This document shows positions 15,629-23,732 of a DNA stretch of 64,000 bases, one piece after another (position 1 is the first letter of the stretch; the number at the start of each line of letters is the position of its first letter). The stretch is from NCBI GenBank assembly GCA_046328225.1, contig JAXLWZ010000007.1:82091-146090 (forward strand), in the 5' to 3' direction. Below the pieces are notes generated by a model. It saw only the letters and a list, made by a program, of their open reading frames with translations, had not been told where the DNA came from and searched no databases. Source of the stretch: Amarobacillus sp046328225. GTDB lineage: Bacteria; Chloroflexota; Dehalococcoidia; Tepidiformales; Tepidiformaceae. The position numbers were made by a program, and so were the translations under genes.

Positions 15629-18490
15629 GTGCACCCTGTCGTTCGGAACCAGCTGTTGCGCGCCGAGGGCGATCCAGAATGGAAACGGCCCTGGTGGCTC
15701 ATCCCGGCGCTGTTGTCGGTCGTCTTCCTGACGGTGGCCGCCGCGGCCGGGAGCGGGGGGCTCTTCCTTGCCTACCAGAGCCTCGCGAGCGGCTACGTGC
15801 CCATCACCGAGAAGCTGAATGCCGAGTACACGGGCCTGACGGAAGTCTATGACCGGAACGGCGTGCTGCTGGGAACGATTTCGAACCCGCACGCGCCGCT
15901 CGCGAACCCGGTGCCCCTGGACCGGATTTCGCCCTGGATGCAGGAAGCGACGGTTTCGACCGAGGACAACAGCTTCTGGACGAACCCCGGCGTGAACCCC
16001 GGTGGGCTCTTCCGGGCGGTGCGCGAAAACTACGCGGGCGGCGGCATCGGCAGCGGCAGCGGCGGTTCGTCCATCACCCAGCAGCTCGTGAAGAACGTCT
16101 ACCTCACGAACGACTGCGAGGAGGTGAACGGCACGCGCGTGTGTGTCGCCCCCCGGACGCTGGAGCGCAAGCTGAAGGAGATCGCGTATTCGTTCGAACT
16201 GGAGCGGGAGGCCGACAAGCACCAGATTCTGAACTGGTACCTGAACTCCATCTCGTACGCGGACCGCTACGTGGGCGTGGAAGCGGCCTCCGAGGGGTAC
16301 TTCCGCAAGCCGGCGGCGGACCTCACGCTCGCCGAAGCGGCCGTGCTCGCGGGCGTGCCCGCCGCGCCCACCGACTACCACCCTCGCCTGAACTGCGAAC
16401 GGGATGAGGCCGGCGTGTGCATCACCGATGAGCAGGGCCGCACGGTCCTCTCGGGCGCGGCCAAGGAGCGGCAGCGGCACGTGCTGGACCTGCTCGCGGA
16501 GCACGGCCGGATTACGCGCGAGCAAGCGGACGCCGCCTACGCCGAGCCCGTGCTCGTCTACCCGGCGACGAGCGCGCTGAAGGCGGCCGCCTGGATCGAT
16601 TCGCAGGTGGAGCCCCGGCTCGTGCGCATGTGCGAGGCCGGCATCCTGCCCCGCCTCCCCCACACGGAGAACTGCGAGGAGAGCGTCCACAGCGCCGGCT
16701 ACAAGGTCACGACGACCATCGACTGGGAGGAGACGCAGAAGGCGATCGCGATGATGAACGAGAACCTGGCGGCGGGGCTCAAGGCCGGGTGCGATTGCCA
16801 CAACGCCGCCATCGCCACCATCGAGCCGGCGACCGGCCAGATCATCGTCTACGCGCCGAACATCGACCCGACATGGACCTCGGACCCGCGCGTCTCCGGG
16901 CAGATCGACCAGCTCACGGAGATCAACCAGCCGGGTTCGTCGATGAAGCCGGCGGTGTACCTGGGCTACATGGACAAGCTCCAGAAGGTGCCCCTGAGTT
17001 CGATCTGGGACACGAGCCCGATGGTCTACAGCGATCCGAAGGCGGTGCAGAACCGGGTCACGATCCTCAATCCGCGGCCCGGGAACGGGGGCGAAGGGCT
17101 CATCACCGTGCGGTCGGCGCTGGGCGGTTCGCAGAACGTGGGCGCGTTCCGGGCGGCGCAGGAGATCGGCATCCCGAGCGTGATCGCGTATGCGAAGGCG
17201 CTCGGCATCACCACCCTGGACAGCGGCTTCGACCCCACCTGGTACGACCACGACGCGATCTTCTATGGCCCCTCGGTGGCGGTCGGCGGCGCCAATGTGC
17301 GGGCGATCGACATGGCCTACATGAACGCGACGATCGCGAACATGGGGTACATGGTCGGCGTGCCCACGCTCGCGAAGCAGCTCGACCCGAAGGACCTGGT
17401 CTCGTTCGCGGACGCGAAGACGGATGACGACAAGGCGAAGGCACGGAGCCAGTACCTGGACTTCTCGCGCGGGCACACGCGCCTGCCCGGCTCGCGCGAG
17501 CTGGACCCGGTGGTGGTGCTCGAAGTGAAGGCGATCCAGGGGGAGACGCTCTACACGCACGGCGACGACCTCGTGCGTAAGGCCGTCGTCGACCCGGAAT
17601 CGGTGTGGCTGCTGCATTCGGTTATGTCTGACTGCACGGCCCGCTGGATCATCTGGCCGTGCGGCGGGTCGAACGACGACAACCTGCTCGATGCCTTCCT
17701 GGACGGCACGAAGATCCCGATGGGCATCAAGACGGGCACCCAGCAGGGACCGACCGCGAACGACACGCTCGCGACCTGGATGAACGGGTACACACGCTAT
17801 GCGGGCACGGCCGTCTGGGTTGGGAATGCGAACAAGCAGCTCGTGCGCGATGGCGCGGGGGCCGGCTATGCATCGGCCAACACGACCATCCGGCTCTTCA
17901 AACGGTGGATGGCGCAGTACCACGGCGACCTGAAGGCGAAGGGGGTGTTCGAGACACCGGCGAACTTCGATGACCTTCGCCCCCAGGACGTGGCGTGGGT
18001 GAAATACCAGACGGCGACGACCGAACGGGGCGCGCGCGGCGGCTGCGGGCAGATGATCGAAGGCTGGGTGCGCACGGACATCAGCTACAAGGGCGACTGC
18101 GACGGCAAGGGCTACGTGCCGCTGCCGCCGTTCCAGGCCGACCAGGCGCTCGCGCTGGCGCGCGCCCGTGGCATCCCGACGAGTGGCTTCGCGGGCATCC
18201 CGGTGCTCGTGACGGGCGCGGCGACGGTGCCGGCGGCGGTCCCCACGCAGGCGGCGCGGCCCCCGCAAGCAGCCATCGCCCCGACGCCGACGGAGTCTCC
18301 CTCGCAACCCACGCCGGCGCCAACAAAGCCCACATCGCCGCCGCCGACTCCGACCGCGATTCCACCCACGCCGCCACCAGCACAACCCACGCCCACGAAG
18401 CCGCCACCCACGGCGCCAACGGGCGGCGGTGGCGGCGCATCAAACAACAGCAACGCAGGCGGCGCCGGGCCACCCGGCCAAAGCCGGTAG
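15629..18490 (+). CDS. Class A penicillin-binding protein (glycosyltransferase 51 + transpeptidase)
   Basis: Bifunctional peptidoglycan synthase of 953 aa. One TM (residues 22-49) anchors it. GT51 motifs: TEDNSFW with catalytic Glu 112, GVNPGGLFRAV, GGSSITQQLVKN (145-156), RKLKEIAYSFELE and LNWYLNSISY. Transpeptidase motifs: SSMK (S437, K440), GGSQN near 500, KTG near 703. The tail from about 860 is Pro/Thr-rich, then Gly/Asn-rich. Unusual for the class are at least six extracytoplasmic cysteine pairs or clusters (DCEEVNGTRVC, NCERDEAGVC, CEAGILPRLPHTENC, GCDCHN), pointing to disulfides. GTG 15629 is preceded by GGAGG eight bases upstream. Heptamer array A begins at its stop codon. Confidence 0.93.
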   Translation: MHPVVRNQLLRAEGDPEWKRPWWLIPALLSVVFLTVAAAAGSGGLFLAYQSLASGYVPITEKLNAEYTGLTEVYDRNGVLLGTISNPHAPLANPVPLDRISPWMQEATVSTEDNSFWTNPGVNPGGLFRAVRENYAGGGIGSGSGGSSITQQLVKNVYLTNDCEEVNGTRVCVAPRTLERKLKEIAYSFELEREADKHQILNWYLNSISYADRYVGVEAASEGYFRKPAADLTLAEAAVLAGVPAAPTDYHPRLNCERDEAGVCITDEQGRTVLSGAAKERQRHVLDLLAEHGRITREQADAAYAEPVLVYPATSALKAAAWIDSQVEPRLVRMCEAGILPRLPHTENCEESVHSAGYKVTTTIDWEETQKAIAMMNENLAAGLKAGCDCHNAAIATIEPATGQIIVYAPNIDPTWTSDPRVSGQIDQLTEINQPGSSMKPAVYLGYMDKLQKVPLSSIWDTSPMVYSDPKAVQNRVTILNPRPGNGGEGLITVRSALGGSQNVGAFRAAQEIGIPSVIAYAKALGITTLDSGFDPTWYDHDAIFYGPSVAVGGANVRAIDMAYMNATIANMGYMVGVPTLAKQLDPKDLVSFADAKTDDDKAKARSQYLDFSRGHTRLPGSRELDPVVVLEVKAIQGETLYTHGDDLVRKAVVDPESVWLLHSVMSDCTARWIIWPCGGSNDDNLLDAFLDGTKIPMGIKTGTQQGPTANDTLATWMNGYTRYAGTAVWVGNANKQLVRDGAGAGYASANTTIRLFKRWMAQYHGDLKAKGVFETPANFDDLRPQDVAWVKYQTATTERGARGGCGQMIEGWVRTDISYKGDCDGKGYVPLPPFQADQALALARARGIPTSGFAGIPVLVTGAATVPAAVPTQAARPPQAAIAPTPTESPSQPTPAPTKPTSPPPTPTAIPPTPPPAQPTPTKPPPTAPTGGGGGASNNSNAGGAGPPGQSR

Positions 18491-18633
18491 TTCCCAGTTC
18501 CCAGTCCCCAGTTCCCAGGGGACAACCCCGGGGGAGTCAGCCTCCCCCGGGGTTGCCCGGCTCGAGCCTCGAGCCTCGAGCCTCGAACCCCTTTCCTCCT
18601 TCCTCTTTTCTCCTTTCTCTCCCTATCCTGCGC
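18488..18633. repeat. Composite heptamer element A-dyad-B-C
   Basis: Begins at the PBP stop: AGTTCCC units, then ACAACCCCGGGGGAG / CTCCCCCGGGGTTGC as a 15-bp dyad around TCAGC, then (GAGCCTC) units (18564-18590), then TTTCTCC-type pyrimidine heptamers (18590-18620), which run into the -10 box of the next gene. Confidence 0.88.
18624..18629 (+). promoter_or_regulatory. -10 box TATCCT, leaderless methyltransferase promoter abutting array C
   Basis: TATCCT lies 6 nt before GTG 18636. The pyrimidine heptamers occupy the place where a -35 element would be. Confidence 0.5.
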
Positions 18634-18635
18634 GC

Positions 18636-19415
18636 GTGGGAAACGACAGCACCCTCTACGGGCGCGCGGGGATGGCGTGGAGCGTCCGGCTTGGGGGGAC
18701 GCACTTCCACAGCGGTGGCGAGGACGGCACGGTCGCGTTGGCGGCGCTGGCGGCACGGCACGGCTTCGGGAGCGCGCCGGTGATCGCGGACATTGGCTGC
18801 GGCATCGGCGGTCCGGCGCGGTACCTGGCCCGCCGCTTCGGCGCCGACGTCATCGGCATCGACATCGCCGGGCCGCTATTGGGGCGCGCCCACCAGGATG
18901 CGCGCGCCGAGGAGGTGTGGCTGCGCTGCGGCTTCGTGCGCGCGGACGCGCTGGCGCTGCCGTTCGCGGATGGTTCGGTGCCCGCGCTCTGGAGCCTCGC
19001 CGCGCTCTCGCACATCGACCAGGAGCTCGCGCTCGCCGAAATCGCCCGCGTGGCCGCGCCGGGCGCGCTCTTCGCGCTCGCCGACTGGGTGGCCCCCGTG
19101 GACCCGGGGGACGACGTCCGCGAAGCCGCGCGGGCGGCCCTCGGCATCCACCTGCTCTCGCTCGACGCCTACCGCGAGGCGATTCAGCGGGCGGGTTTCG
19201 TCATCGTCGCGGAGGAGCTGGAGGCGCCGCCAGAGGTATCCCCTCGCGCACCGAGTGACGAACAGGCCTGGCAGACACAGTTCGCGGTTCGCTTCGGCGT
19301 CGGCGCCCTCCACGCGGAGTTGGTGCGCTCGCGCACGTGGGCCGCGGCGCATCGCGACGCGCGCGCGCGCACCTGGCGGTGCGTGGCGGCGCGTCGCGCC
19401 GCGCCGCGGCCCTAG
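18636..19415 (+). CDS. Class I SAM-dependent methyltransferase
   Basis: 259-aa Rossmann-fold methyltransferase. Motif I IADIGCGIGGPARYLA, acidic end of strand 2 VIGIDIAG, motif near LPFADGSVPALWSLAALSHID and post-motif GALFALADW are intact. The early LYGRAGMAWSVRLGGTHFH resembles small-molecule methyltransferases of the tocopherol/phosphoethanolamine type, but the substrate cannot be told. The start is GTG 18636, because the -10 box leaves no room for a leader; ATG 18672 would drop conserved-looking N-terminal residues. The C-terminal Arg/Ala tail (RDARARTWRCVAARRAAPRP) looks like read-through extension. Confidence 0.78.
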   Translation: MGNDSTLYGRAGMAWSVRLGGTHFHSGGEDGTVALAALAARHGFGSAPVIADIGCGIGGPARYLARRFGADVIGIDIAGPLLGRAHQDARAEEVWLRCGFVRADALALPFADGSVPALWSLAALSHIDQELALAEIARVAAPGALFALADWVAPVDPGDDVREAARAALGIHLLSLDAYREAIQRAGFVIVAEELEAPPEVSPRAPSDEQAWQTQFAVRFGVGALHAELVRSRTWAAAHRDARARTWRCVAARRAAPRP

Positions 19416-19578
19416 TTCCCAGTTCCCAGTTCCCGGTTCCCAGTTCCCAGCGAGTGCCGAGTGCTGAGTGCTGAGTGCTGAGTCGGCAACCCCGGGGGAG
19501 CCAGGCTCCCCGTGGGTTGACCCCGCCTCGAGCCTCGAACCTCGAACCTCGAGCCCCGTTTCTCTTTTCTCTTTTCTC
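19413..19578. repeat. Composite heptamer element A-D-dyad-B-C
   Basis: AGTTCCC/GGTTCCC units, then GTGCTGA units (three clean copies, 19460-19480), CGGCAACCCCGGGGGAG with partner GGCTCCCCGTGGGTTG, GAGCCTC/GAACCTC units, then three TTTCTCT units up to the stop of the next gene. This is the most complete copy in the window. Confidence 0.9.
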
Positions 19579-20400
19579 TCACCGCTTCGCGGTGGCCTGG
19601 AACCAGCAGCGCGTCCACGTGGCGCCGGGGGTGGCGCCCCAGGTTTGCCAGGCTTCGGCCATCGCGGCGAGGCCGGAGCGGGTTTCGAGGCCGGCGGCTT
19701 CGACGTAAGCGGCGAAGGGTTCGCCCGTGAGGAGGGCTGCCTGGCGCTCGGCGGCGCGCGTCCTGACGGCAGGGGTGCCATCGCAGCCGCCGACGACGGA
19801 GACGCCGATGTCGGTGAAGCCGGCGTCCGCGAGAAGGAGGCCGAGCGAGCGGCCGACGTGGTAATCGCCGCCGCGCAGCGCCTGCACGCGCACCATGAGG
19901 TCGAGGGAAGCGCGCAGGGCGGGAGTCTCGGGGGCGATGAGCGAGCCGCCGTGGTCGGCGTCGGCGAGGCCGATGACACCGCCCGGACGCAACACACGGA
20001 AGGCTTCGCGAACGACCGCCGCGGGGCTGTGGGCATGCTGCAGGAGCGCGTGCGCGAAGACAGCGTCGAAGATCGCGTCCGCGAACGGCAGGGCGCTCGC
20101 GTCGCCAATCGTGAACGAGAGGCCGGGAGTGCCGCCGTAGGCCGCGCGCGCGGAGGCAACGGTCGCGGGACTGATGTCGAGCCCCGTGACCGTGCCCGGT
20201 GCCACGGCCTCGGCGAGCCCGGCGGTGATGCTCCCCGGGCCACACCCGAGGTCCAGCAGTGCCATGCCCGCCGTCAGATGGGGGAGGAAGAAGGCGGCGT
20301 TCGCGGCGGCGGTCCGTCGCGAAATGGCGGGCGCATGCATCGCACCCCGCCAACGGTCGTAGGCGCGCGCGACGGCGTCGCCCGGAACGGAAGCGTCCAT
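19579..20400 (-). CDS. Class I SAM-dependent methyltransferase (UbiE/Methyltransf_11 type)
   Basis: 273-aa methyltransferase. Motif I LLDLGCGPGSITAGLA (about 48-63), VTGLDISPATV, GDASALPFADAIFDAVFAHALLQH and FRVLRPGGVIGLADAD are all present. The N-terminal YDRWRGAMHAPAISRRTA helix and the C-terminal helical part are typical of methyltransferases acting on quinone, sterol or other small substrates; no specific assignment. ATG 20400 lacks a clean Shine-Dalgarno site. The region before it holds a GGCTCCG/CGGAGCC hairpin and a possible 14-codon ORF. Convergent with the other methyltransferase, so not the same transcript. Confidence 0.82.
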   Translation of the reverse strand: MDASVPGDAVARAYDRWRGAMHAPAISRRTAAANAAFFLPHLTAGMALLDLGCGPGSITAGLAEAVAPGTVTGLDISPATVASARAAYGGTPGLSFTIGDASALPFADAIFDAVFAHALLQHAHSPAAVVREAFRVLRPGGVIGLADADHGGSLIAPETPALRASLDLMVRVQALRGGDYHVGRSLGLLLADAGFTDIGVSVVGGCDGTPAVRTRAAERQAALLTGEPFAAYVEAAGLETRSGLAAMAEAWQTWGATPGATWTRCWFQATAKR

Positions 20401-20462
20401 GAGTTCAAAACCTCGTCAAGGAACAAGGGCTCCGGCAGGTGCGGAGCCTTCGCGACCGTGGC

Positions 20463-20507
20463 CTAGAGGCGCACAGCCGGGACGGGGAGCGCAGCGATCG
20501 GTGTCAT
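20463..20507 (-). CDS. Possible 14-codon leader ORF
   Basis: ATG 20507 follows GGAGG by six bases and reads 14 codons (MTPIAALPVPAVRL) to TAG. A perfect 7-bp hairpin (GGCTCCG, loop CACCTGC, CGGAGCC) follows, then the methyltransferase start 62 nt downstream. It might be a leader peptide or chance; there is no other support. Confidence 0.2.
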   Translation of the reverse strand: MTPIAALPVPAVRL

Positions 20508-20526
20508 GGGCGGCCTCCGGTCGAAA

Positions 20527-20713
20527 AGTTCCCGGTTCCAAGTTCCCAGTTCCCAGGGGCTACCCCGGGGGGAACGCCTCGGCCGGGGGGTGTCTCAGTC
20601 TAACCAGTGCTGAGTGCTGAGTCCTGAGTGCTGAGTCGGCAACCCCAGCGCGAGGCGGTCTCCCCCGGGGTTGTCCCCCGCCTCATTCCTCATTCCTCAT
20701 TCCTCGAACCTCG
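20527..20713. repeat. Composite heptamer element A-dyad-D-dyad-E-B, split by IS3
   Basis: AGTTCCC units, a short CCCCGGGG dyad, GTGCTGA/GTCCTGA units (20610-20636), CGGCAACCCC with CTCCCCCGGGGTTG, three CCTCATT units and one CCTCGAA unit. The array is cut by the IS3 element at 20714; its C module continues at 21997-22034. Confidence 0.88.
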
Positions 20714-20744
20714 TGGGCTTGCCCCGATTTGACGGACAGTGTTC

Positions 20745-21644
20745 TTAGGCGGCGGGTGCCGTCTCGGGTTGGCGCAGTCTACCAGCCTCGTAGGTGGCGG
20801 GGCTCTGATAGCCGAGGGCGGAGTGGATGCGGCGGCGGTTGTAGAACACCTCGATGTACTCGAATACCGCCGCCCGCGCAGCGGCCACGTTGGCCAGCGG
20901 CACCCGGTAGACGAGCTCCGTCTTCAGCGTCGCGAAGAAGCTCTCCGCCACGGCGTTGTCCCAGCACTGCCGCGGCCGGCTCAGGGACTGGCGTATCTGA
21001 TGGCGTCCGAGCAGCTCGCGGAAGGCGTTCGAGGTGTACTGGCTGCCCCGGTCGGAGTGGAAGATAAGCCCGGGCGACGGGCGGCGGCTGGTGAGCGCCA
21101 TCTCCAGGGCTGCGCTCACGAGCTCGGTGCGCATGTGGTCGCGGACCGCGAAGCCGACCACCCGCCGGCTCGCGAGGTCGATGACGGTGGCCAGGTAGGC
21201 CCAGCCCTGCCACGTTCGAATGTAGGTGATGTCGCCCACCCAGGCGCTGTCCAGCGGCGCCGCTTCCGGGGCGAAGGCGCGGCCCAGGAGGTCAGCGGCA
21301 GGCGTGGGCGCGGCCCCGTCGGCGATGGTCGTCCGCTTCGTTCGCCGCCTGTGCCGTCCCGCGAGCCCGGCTTTGGCCATCACCCGGGCGACCCGCTTGC
21401 GCGAGGTTCGCACCCCTTCCTGGCGAAGCTGCTGGTGCACGCGCGGTGCCCCATACGTCCCCCGGCTCTGTTCGTGGACCCTGCTGACCTGTTTCGTCAG
21501 CACTCCATCGGCCTGGGCGCGCTTCGAAGGTACCGTCTCGGACCATGCGTAGTAGGCGGACCGGGAGACTCCAAGCAGGACGCACGGCTTCCGCACCGTG
21601 CCCCCCGCCGCCTTCTCCGCCGCGATGAAGGGATACACCCTCAC
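20745..21644 (-). CDS. IS3-family transposase OrfB (DDE integrase core)
   Basis: 299-aa catalytic part of the IS3 transposase. An HTH_21-like N-terminal part (CVLLGVSRSAYYAW, SRGTYGAPRVHQQLR) precedes the rve core: first Asp in WVGDITYIRT, second in IFHSDRGSQYTS, Glu in AESFFATLKTEL, and the family tail YIEVFYNRRRIHSALGYQSP. GTG 21644 overlaps the orfA stop (GTGA) and GGAG lies five bases upstream, so translational coupling or frameshifting can link the two frames. Confidence 0.93.
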   Translation of the reverse strand: MRVYPFIAAEKAAGGTVRKPCVLLGVSRSAYYAWSETVPSKRAQADGVLTKQVSRVHEQSRGTYGAPRVHQQLRQEGVRTSRKRVARVMAKAGLAGRHRRRTKRTTIADGAAPTPAADLLGRAFAPEAAPLDSAWVGDITYIRTWQGWAYLATVIDLASRRVVGFAVRDHMRTELVSAALEMALTSRRPSPGLIFHSDRGSQYTSNAFRELLGRHQIRQSLSRPRQCWDNAVAESFFATLKTELVYRVPLANVAAARAAVFEYIEVFYNRRRIHSALGYQSPATYEAGRLRQPETAPAA

Positions 21645-21934
21645 CGGGTCTCCTTGGCGAAGAAAGCCGTCGCTCGCTTGAGGATGTCGCGCTCTTCGCG
21701 CAGGATGCGGTTCTCGCGGCGAAGGTACGCCAGCTCCTCGCGCTCGCTGGTCGTCAGGCCCGCGCGCTCACCGGCATCCACTTCCGCCTGTTTCACCCAG
21801 CGCGACACCGCCGACTCGGTGAGGTCGAGTTCCCTGGCGATGTCCGACACGCTCTTATCGGTCGTGCGGAACATCGCCACCACCTCGGCTTTGTACTCCT
21901 CGGTGAAGGTCCTTCTCGGTCGCCGTGGGCTCAT
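21641..21934 (-). CDS. IS3-family transposase OrfA (HTH)
   Basis: 97-aa DNA-binding subunit: helix-turn-helix FTEEYKAEVVAMFRTTDKSV / SDIARELDLTESAVSRWVKQ, followed by a leucine-zipper-like coiled coil (LAYLRRENRILREERDILKRATAFF) for dimerisation. GGAGG lies seven bases before ATG 21934. Overlaps orfB by 4 nt. Confidence 0.92.
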   Translation of the reverse strand: MSPRRPRRTFTEEYKAEVVAMFRTTDKSVSDIARELDLTESAVSRWVKQAEVDAGERAGLTTSEREELAYLRRENRILREERDILKRATAFFAKETR

Positions 21935-21996
21935 CCAGACACCTCCTCGGGGATCATCCCCTTATCGTTGGTGTCCGTCGATCTGGGGCAAGCCCA

Positions 21997-22034
21997 CTCG
22001 CCCGCCCTTTTCTCCTTTCTCTTTTCTCTTTCCT
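21997..22034. repeat. Heptamer array C, right half of the IS3-split element
   Basis: After the CTCG duplication: CCCGCCC then TTTTCTCC, TTTCTCT, TTTCTCT, TTCCTCT-type units up to the stop of the next gene. It matches the C modules at 19.56 and 22.66 kb. Confidence 0.82.
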
Positions 22035-22035
22035 C

Positions 22036-22545
22036 TCACTCCTGGTTCACGTCGAAGTAGAGGTCGCCGCGGGAGTCGTCGATGTCGAGCTGGAGGAAGT
22101 GGACCTTGCCCGTGGAGGGGAGGCTGCCGGCGAGGGAGACGCGGACGCGGCTGCCGTCGAGGATTTCGGTTTCGAGGCGGAGGCGGGTGTTGTCGTAGAG
22201 GAAGAAGTACCAGCGGCCGGCGGTGTCCTCGGCGCGCATCCCCTCGACCTGGAGGGTGGCGACGGGGCCCTGGCGCCAGGTGAACTCCTTGACGGTGACG
22301 CGCACCTCGCGTCCCGCCTCGGTCTTCACGCGCGCGCTGCTGCCCGGGGTGAAGGCGGCATGGATATCGACGCCGCCCGTTTCGGTGCTGCTGGCGCCGT
22401 TCGGCAGGGCCGGCTCGTCGTCCCACACCTCGGCGGTGAGCCAGACGCCATAGCCAATGAGCCCAACGACCGCGGCGCCAAGGATGGCCACCGCCACCTG
22501 CAATCGGCGCACGAGCCGCCCAAGCCGCGCAATCTCGGGGTTCAT
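22036..22545 (-). CDS. Membrane-anchored protein of unknown function
   Basis: 169 aa, no family recognised. An N-terminal TM (residues 14-36, VAVAILGAAVVGLIGYGVWLTA) is followed by an outside beta-rich domain with repeated K/R-T-E-strand patterns (ARVKTEAGREVRVTVKEFTW, GRWYFFLYDNTRLRLETEIL, KVHFLQLDIDDSRGDLYFDV). The start is ATG 22545; the array A units lie directly upstream and no Shine-Dalgarno site is seen. The much longer open frame upstream is a shadow of the SDR gene. Confidence 0.6.
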   Translation of the reverse strand: MNPEIARLGRLVRRLQVAVAILGAAVVGLIGYGVWLTAEVWDDEPALPNGASSTETGGVDIHAAFTPGSSARVKTEAGREVRVTVKEFTWRQGPVATLQVEGMRAEDTAGRWYFFLYDNTRLRLETEILDGSRVRVSLAGSLPSTGKVHFLQLDIDDSRGDLYFDVNQE

Positions 22546-22547
22546 AC

Positions 22548-22685
22548 CAGTTCCCAGTTTCAAGTTCCCGGTTCCCAGGGGGCAACCCCCGGGGAGCATC
22601 GCTCCCCCCCGGGGTTGCCCCGCCTCGGGCCTCGAGCCTCGCACCTCGAGCCCCCTTTTCTCCTTCCTCTTTTCTCCTTTCTCTC
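22548..22685. repeat. Composite heptamer element A-dyad-B-C
   Basis: AGTTCCC/GGTTCCC units, GGCAACCCCCGGGGAGC / CGCTCCCCCCCGGGGTTGCC dyad, CCTCGAG/CCTCGCA units (22622-22648), then TTTTCTCC/TTCCTCT pyrimidine heptamers to the SDR stop. Same order and polarity as the element at 18.5 kb. Confidence 0.88.
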
Positions 22686-23618
22686 CTACTCCTTCTTCTC
22701 CTGCCGGGGCATGGGGTTCCGAATGCCCTGGCCGAGGGATTGCGGGAAGACGCGGTCGAGGGCGTCGAGGGTCCAGCCGCCTTCGCGGAAGATGGACTTC
22801 TCTTTGCCGACGAGCGTGCAAAGGGAGATTTCGTCGCCGCCGACGATGAAGTCGCGGCCGTTGACGTCGCCGGCGGCGTCGGTGCAGAGGTAGACGACGA
22901 GCGGCGCGACCTTTTCGGGGGCGAGGGCGTCCATCTGCGAGATGGGGGCGTCGGTGCCGCCCTCCCCGCGGGCGGCGCGAGCGCGTTCCATGGCGGCGCG
23001 CAGTTCGGGCGTGAGCGTGAGGCGCGTGCCCGCGCGCGGGCGGATGGCGTTCGCGGTCACACCGTAGCGGCCAAGGTCGAGGGCGAGCGTGCGGGTGAGG
23101 CCGACGATGCCTTCCTTGGCGGCGGAGTAGTTCGCCTGCCCCATGTTGCCGAGCCCGGATTCGGAGGCCGTATTGACGATGCGGCCGCCGCGCTGCTGCC
23201 GGAAGACGAGCGAAGCGAACTTCGTGGCCGTGAAATGGCCCTTGAGGTGGACGGCGATGACGGCGTCCCATTCCTCTTCGCTCATATTGAAGACCATGCG
23301 GTCGCGGAGGATGCCGGCGTTGTTGACGAGAATGTCGAGGCGGCCGAAGGCATCGAGCGCCTGCTTCACCATCGCCTCGCCATCGGCCATAGAGGCGACG
23401 TTGCCGTAGTTGGCGACGGCTTCGCCGCCCATCTTCTTGATCTCGGCGACGACTTCCTCGGCGGGAGAGGCGTCCTTGCCGCCGCCGCTGATATCGCCGC
23501 CGAGGTCGTTGACGACGACGCGGGCGCCTTCGCTCGCGAGAAGAAGGGCTTCGCCGCGACCGATACCGCGGCCGCCGCCGGTGACGATGGCGACCTTGCC
23601 TTCGAGCATGCCAGGCAT
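22686..23618 (-). CDS. Short-chain dehydrogenase/reductase (hydroxyacyl-CoA dehydrogenase-like)
   Basis: NAD(P)-dependent SDR of 310 aa. Cofactor motif TGGGRGIG (13-20), NNAG (99-102) and catalytic S152, Y164, K168 (YSAAK) are in place. The insertion after strand 2 (NDLGGDISGGGKDASPAEEVVAEI) is characteristic of the multifunctional-enzyme type 2 hydroxyacyl-CoA dehydrogenase branch, so a fatty-acid or steroid substrate is likely. The C-terminal part (GGDEISLCTLVGKEKSIFREGGW) is longer than minimal SDRs. CAGGAG lies seven bases before ATG 23618. Divergent from the PIG-L gene. Confidence 0.87.
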   Translation of the reverse strand: MPGMLEGKVAIVTGGGRGIGRGEALLLASEGARVVVNDLGGDISGGGKDASPAEEVVAEIKKMGGEAVANYGNVASMADGEAMVKQALDAFGRLDILVNNAGILRDRMVFNMSEEEWDAVIAVHLKGHFTATKFASLVFRQQRGGRIVNTASESGLGNMGQANYSAAKEGIVGLTRTLALDLGRYGVTANAIRPRAGTRLTLTPELRAAMERARAARGEGGTDAPISQMDALAPEKVAPLVVYLCTDAAGDVNGRDFIVGGDEISLCTLVGKEKSIFREGGWTLDALDRVFPQSLGQGIRNPMPRQEKKE

Positions 23619-23732
23619 ACGATTGCTCCTGTTTCGAGAATCCGCCGGGCGTGCCGGGCGGTGATCGCGGGTACGCTAGCACCGGCCTTTCGCATGGCGC
23701 AAACGATTCTTTGAAGGGGACGATTCCGGCGT

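Larger units (their letters stand above)
20714..21996 (-). mobile_element. IS3-family insertion sequence, complete
   Basis: 1283-bp element with identical 12-bp ends TGGGCTTGCCCC, each followed five bases inward by GACGGACA. The flanks carry a 4-bp target duplication CTCG (20710-20713 and 21997-22000). It contains orfA and orfB in the usual overlapping arrangement. Removing the element rejoins B heptamers to C heptamers exactly as in the uninterrupted copies at 19.5 and 22.6 kb, so the insertion is younger than the array. Both genes look intact; it may still be active. Confidence 0.9.

Noticed and set aside
13726..15852. 708-codon plus-strand open frame
   Set aside because: Shifted frame of the kinase C-terminus and antisense of the GDPD gene.
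15476..18385. 969-codon minus-strand open frame
   Set aside because: Antisense shadow of the penicillin-binding protein.
19413..19578. CRISPR-like array
   Set aside because: Units are 7 nt and directly adjacent with no unique spacers; no cas genes.
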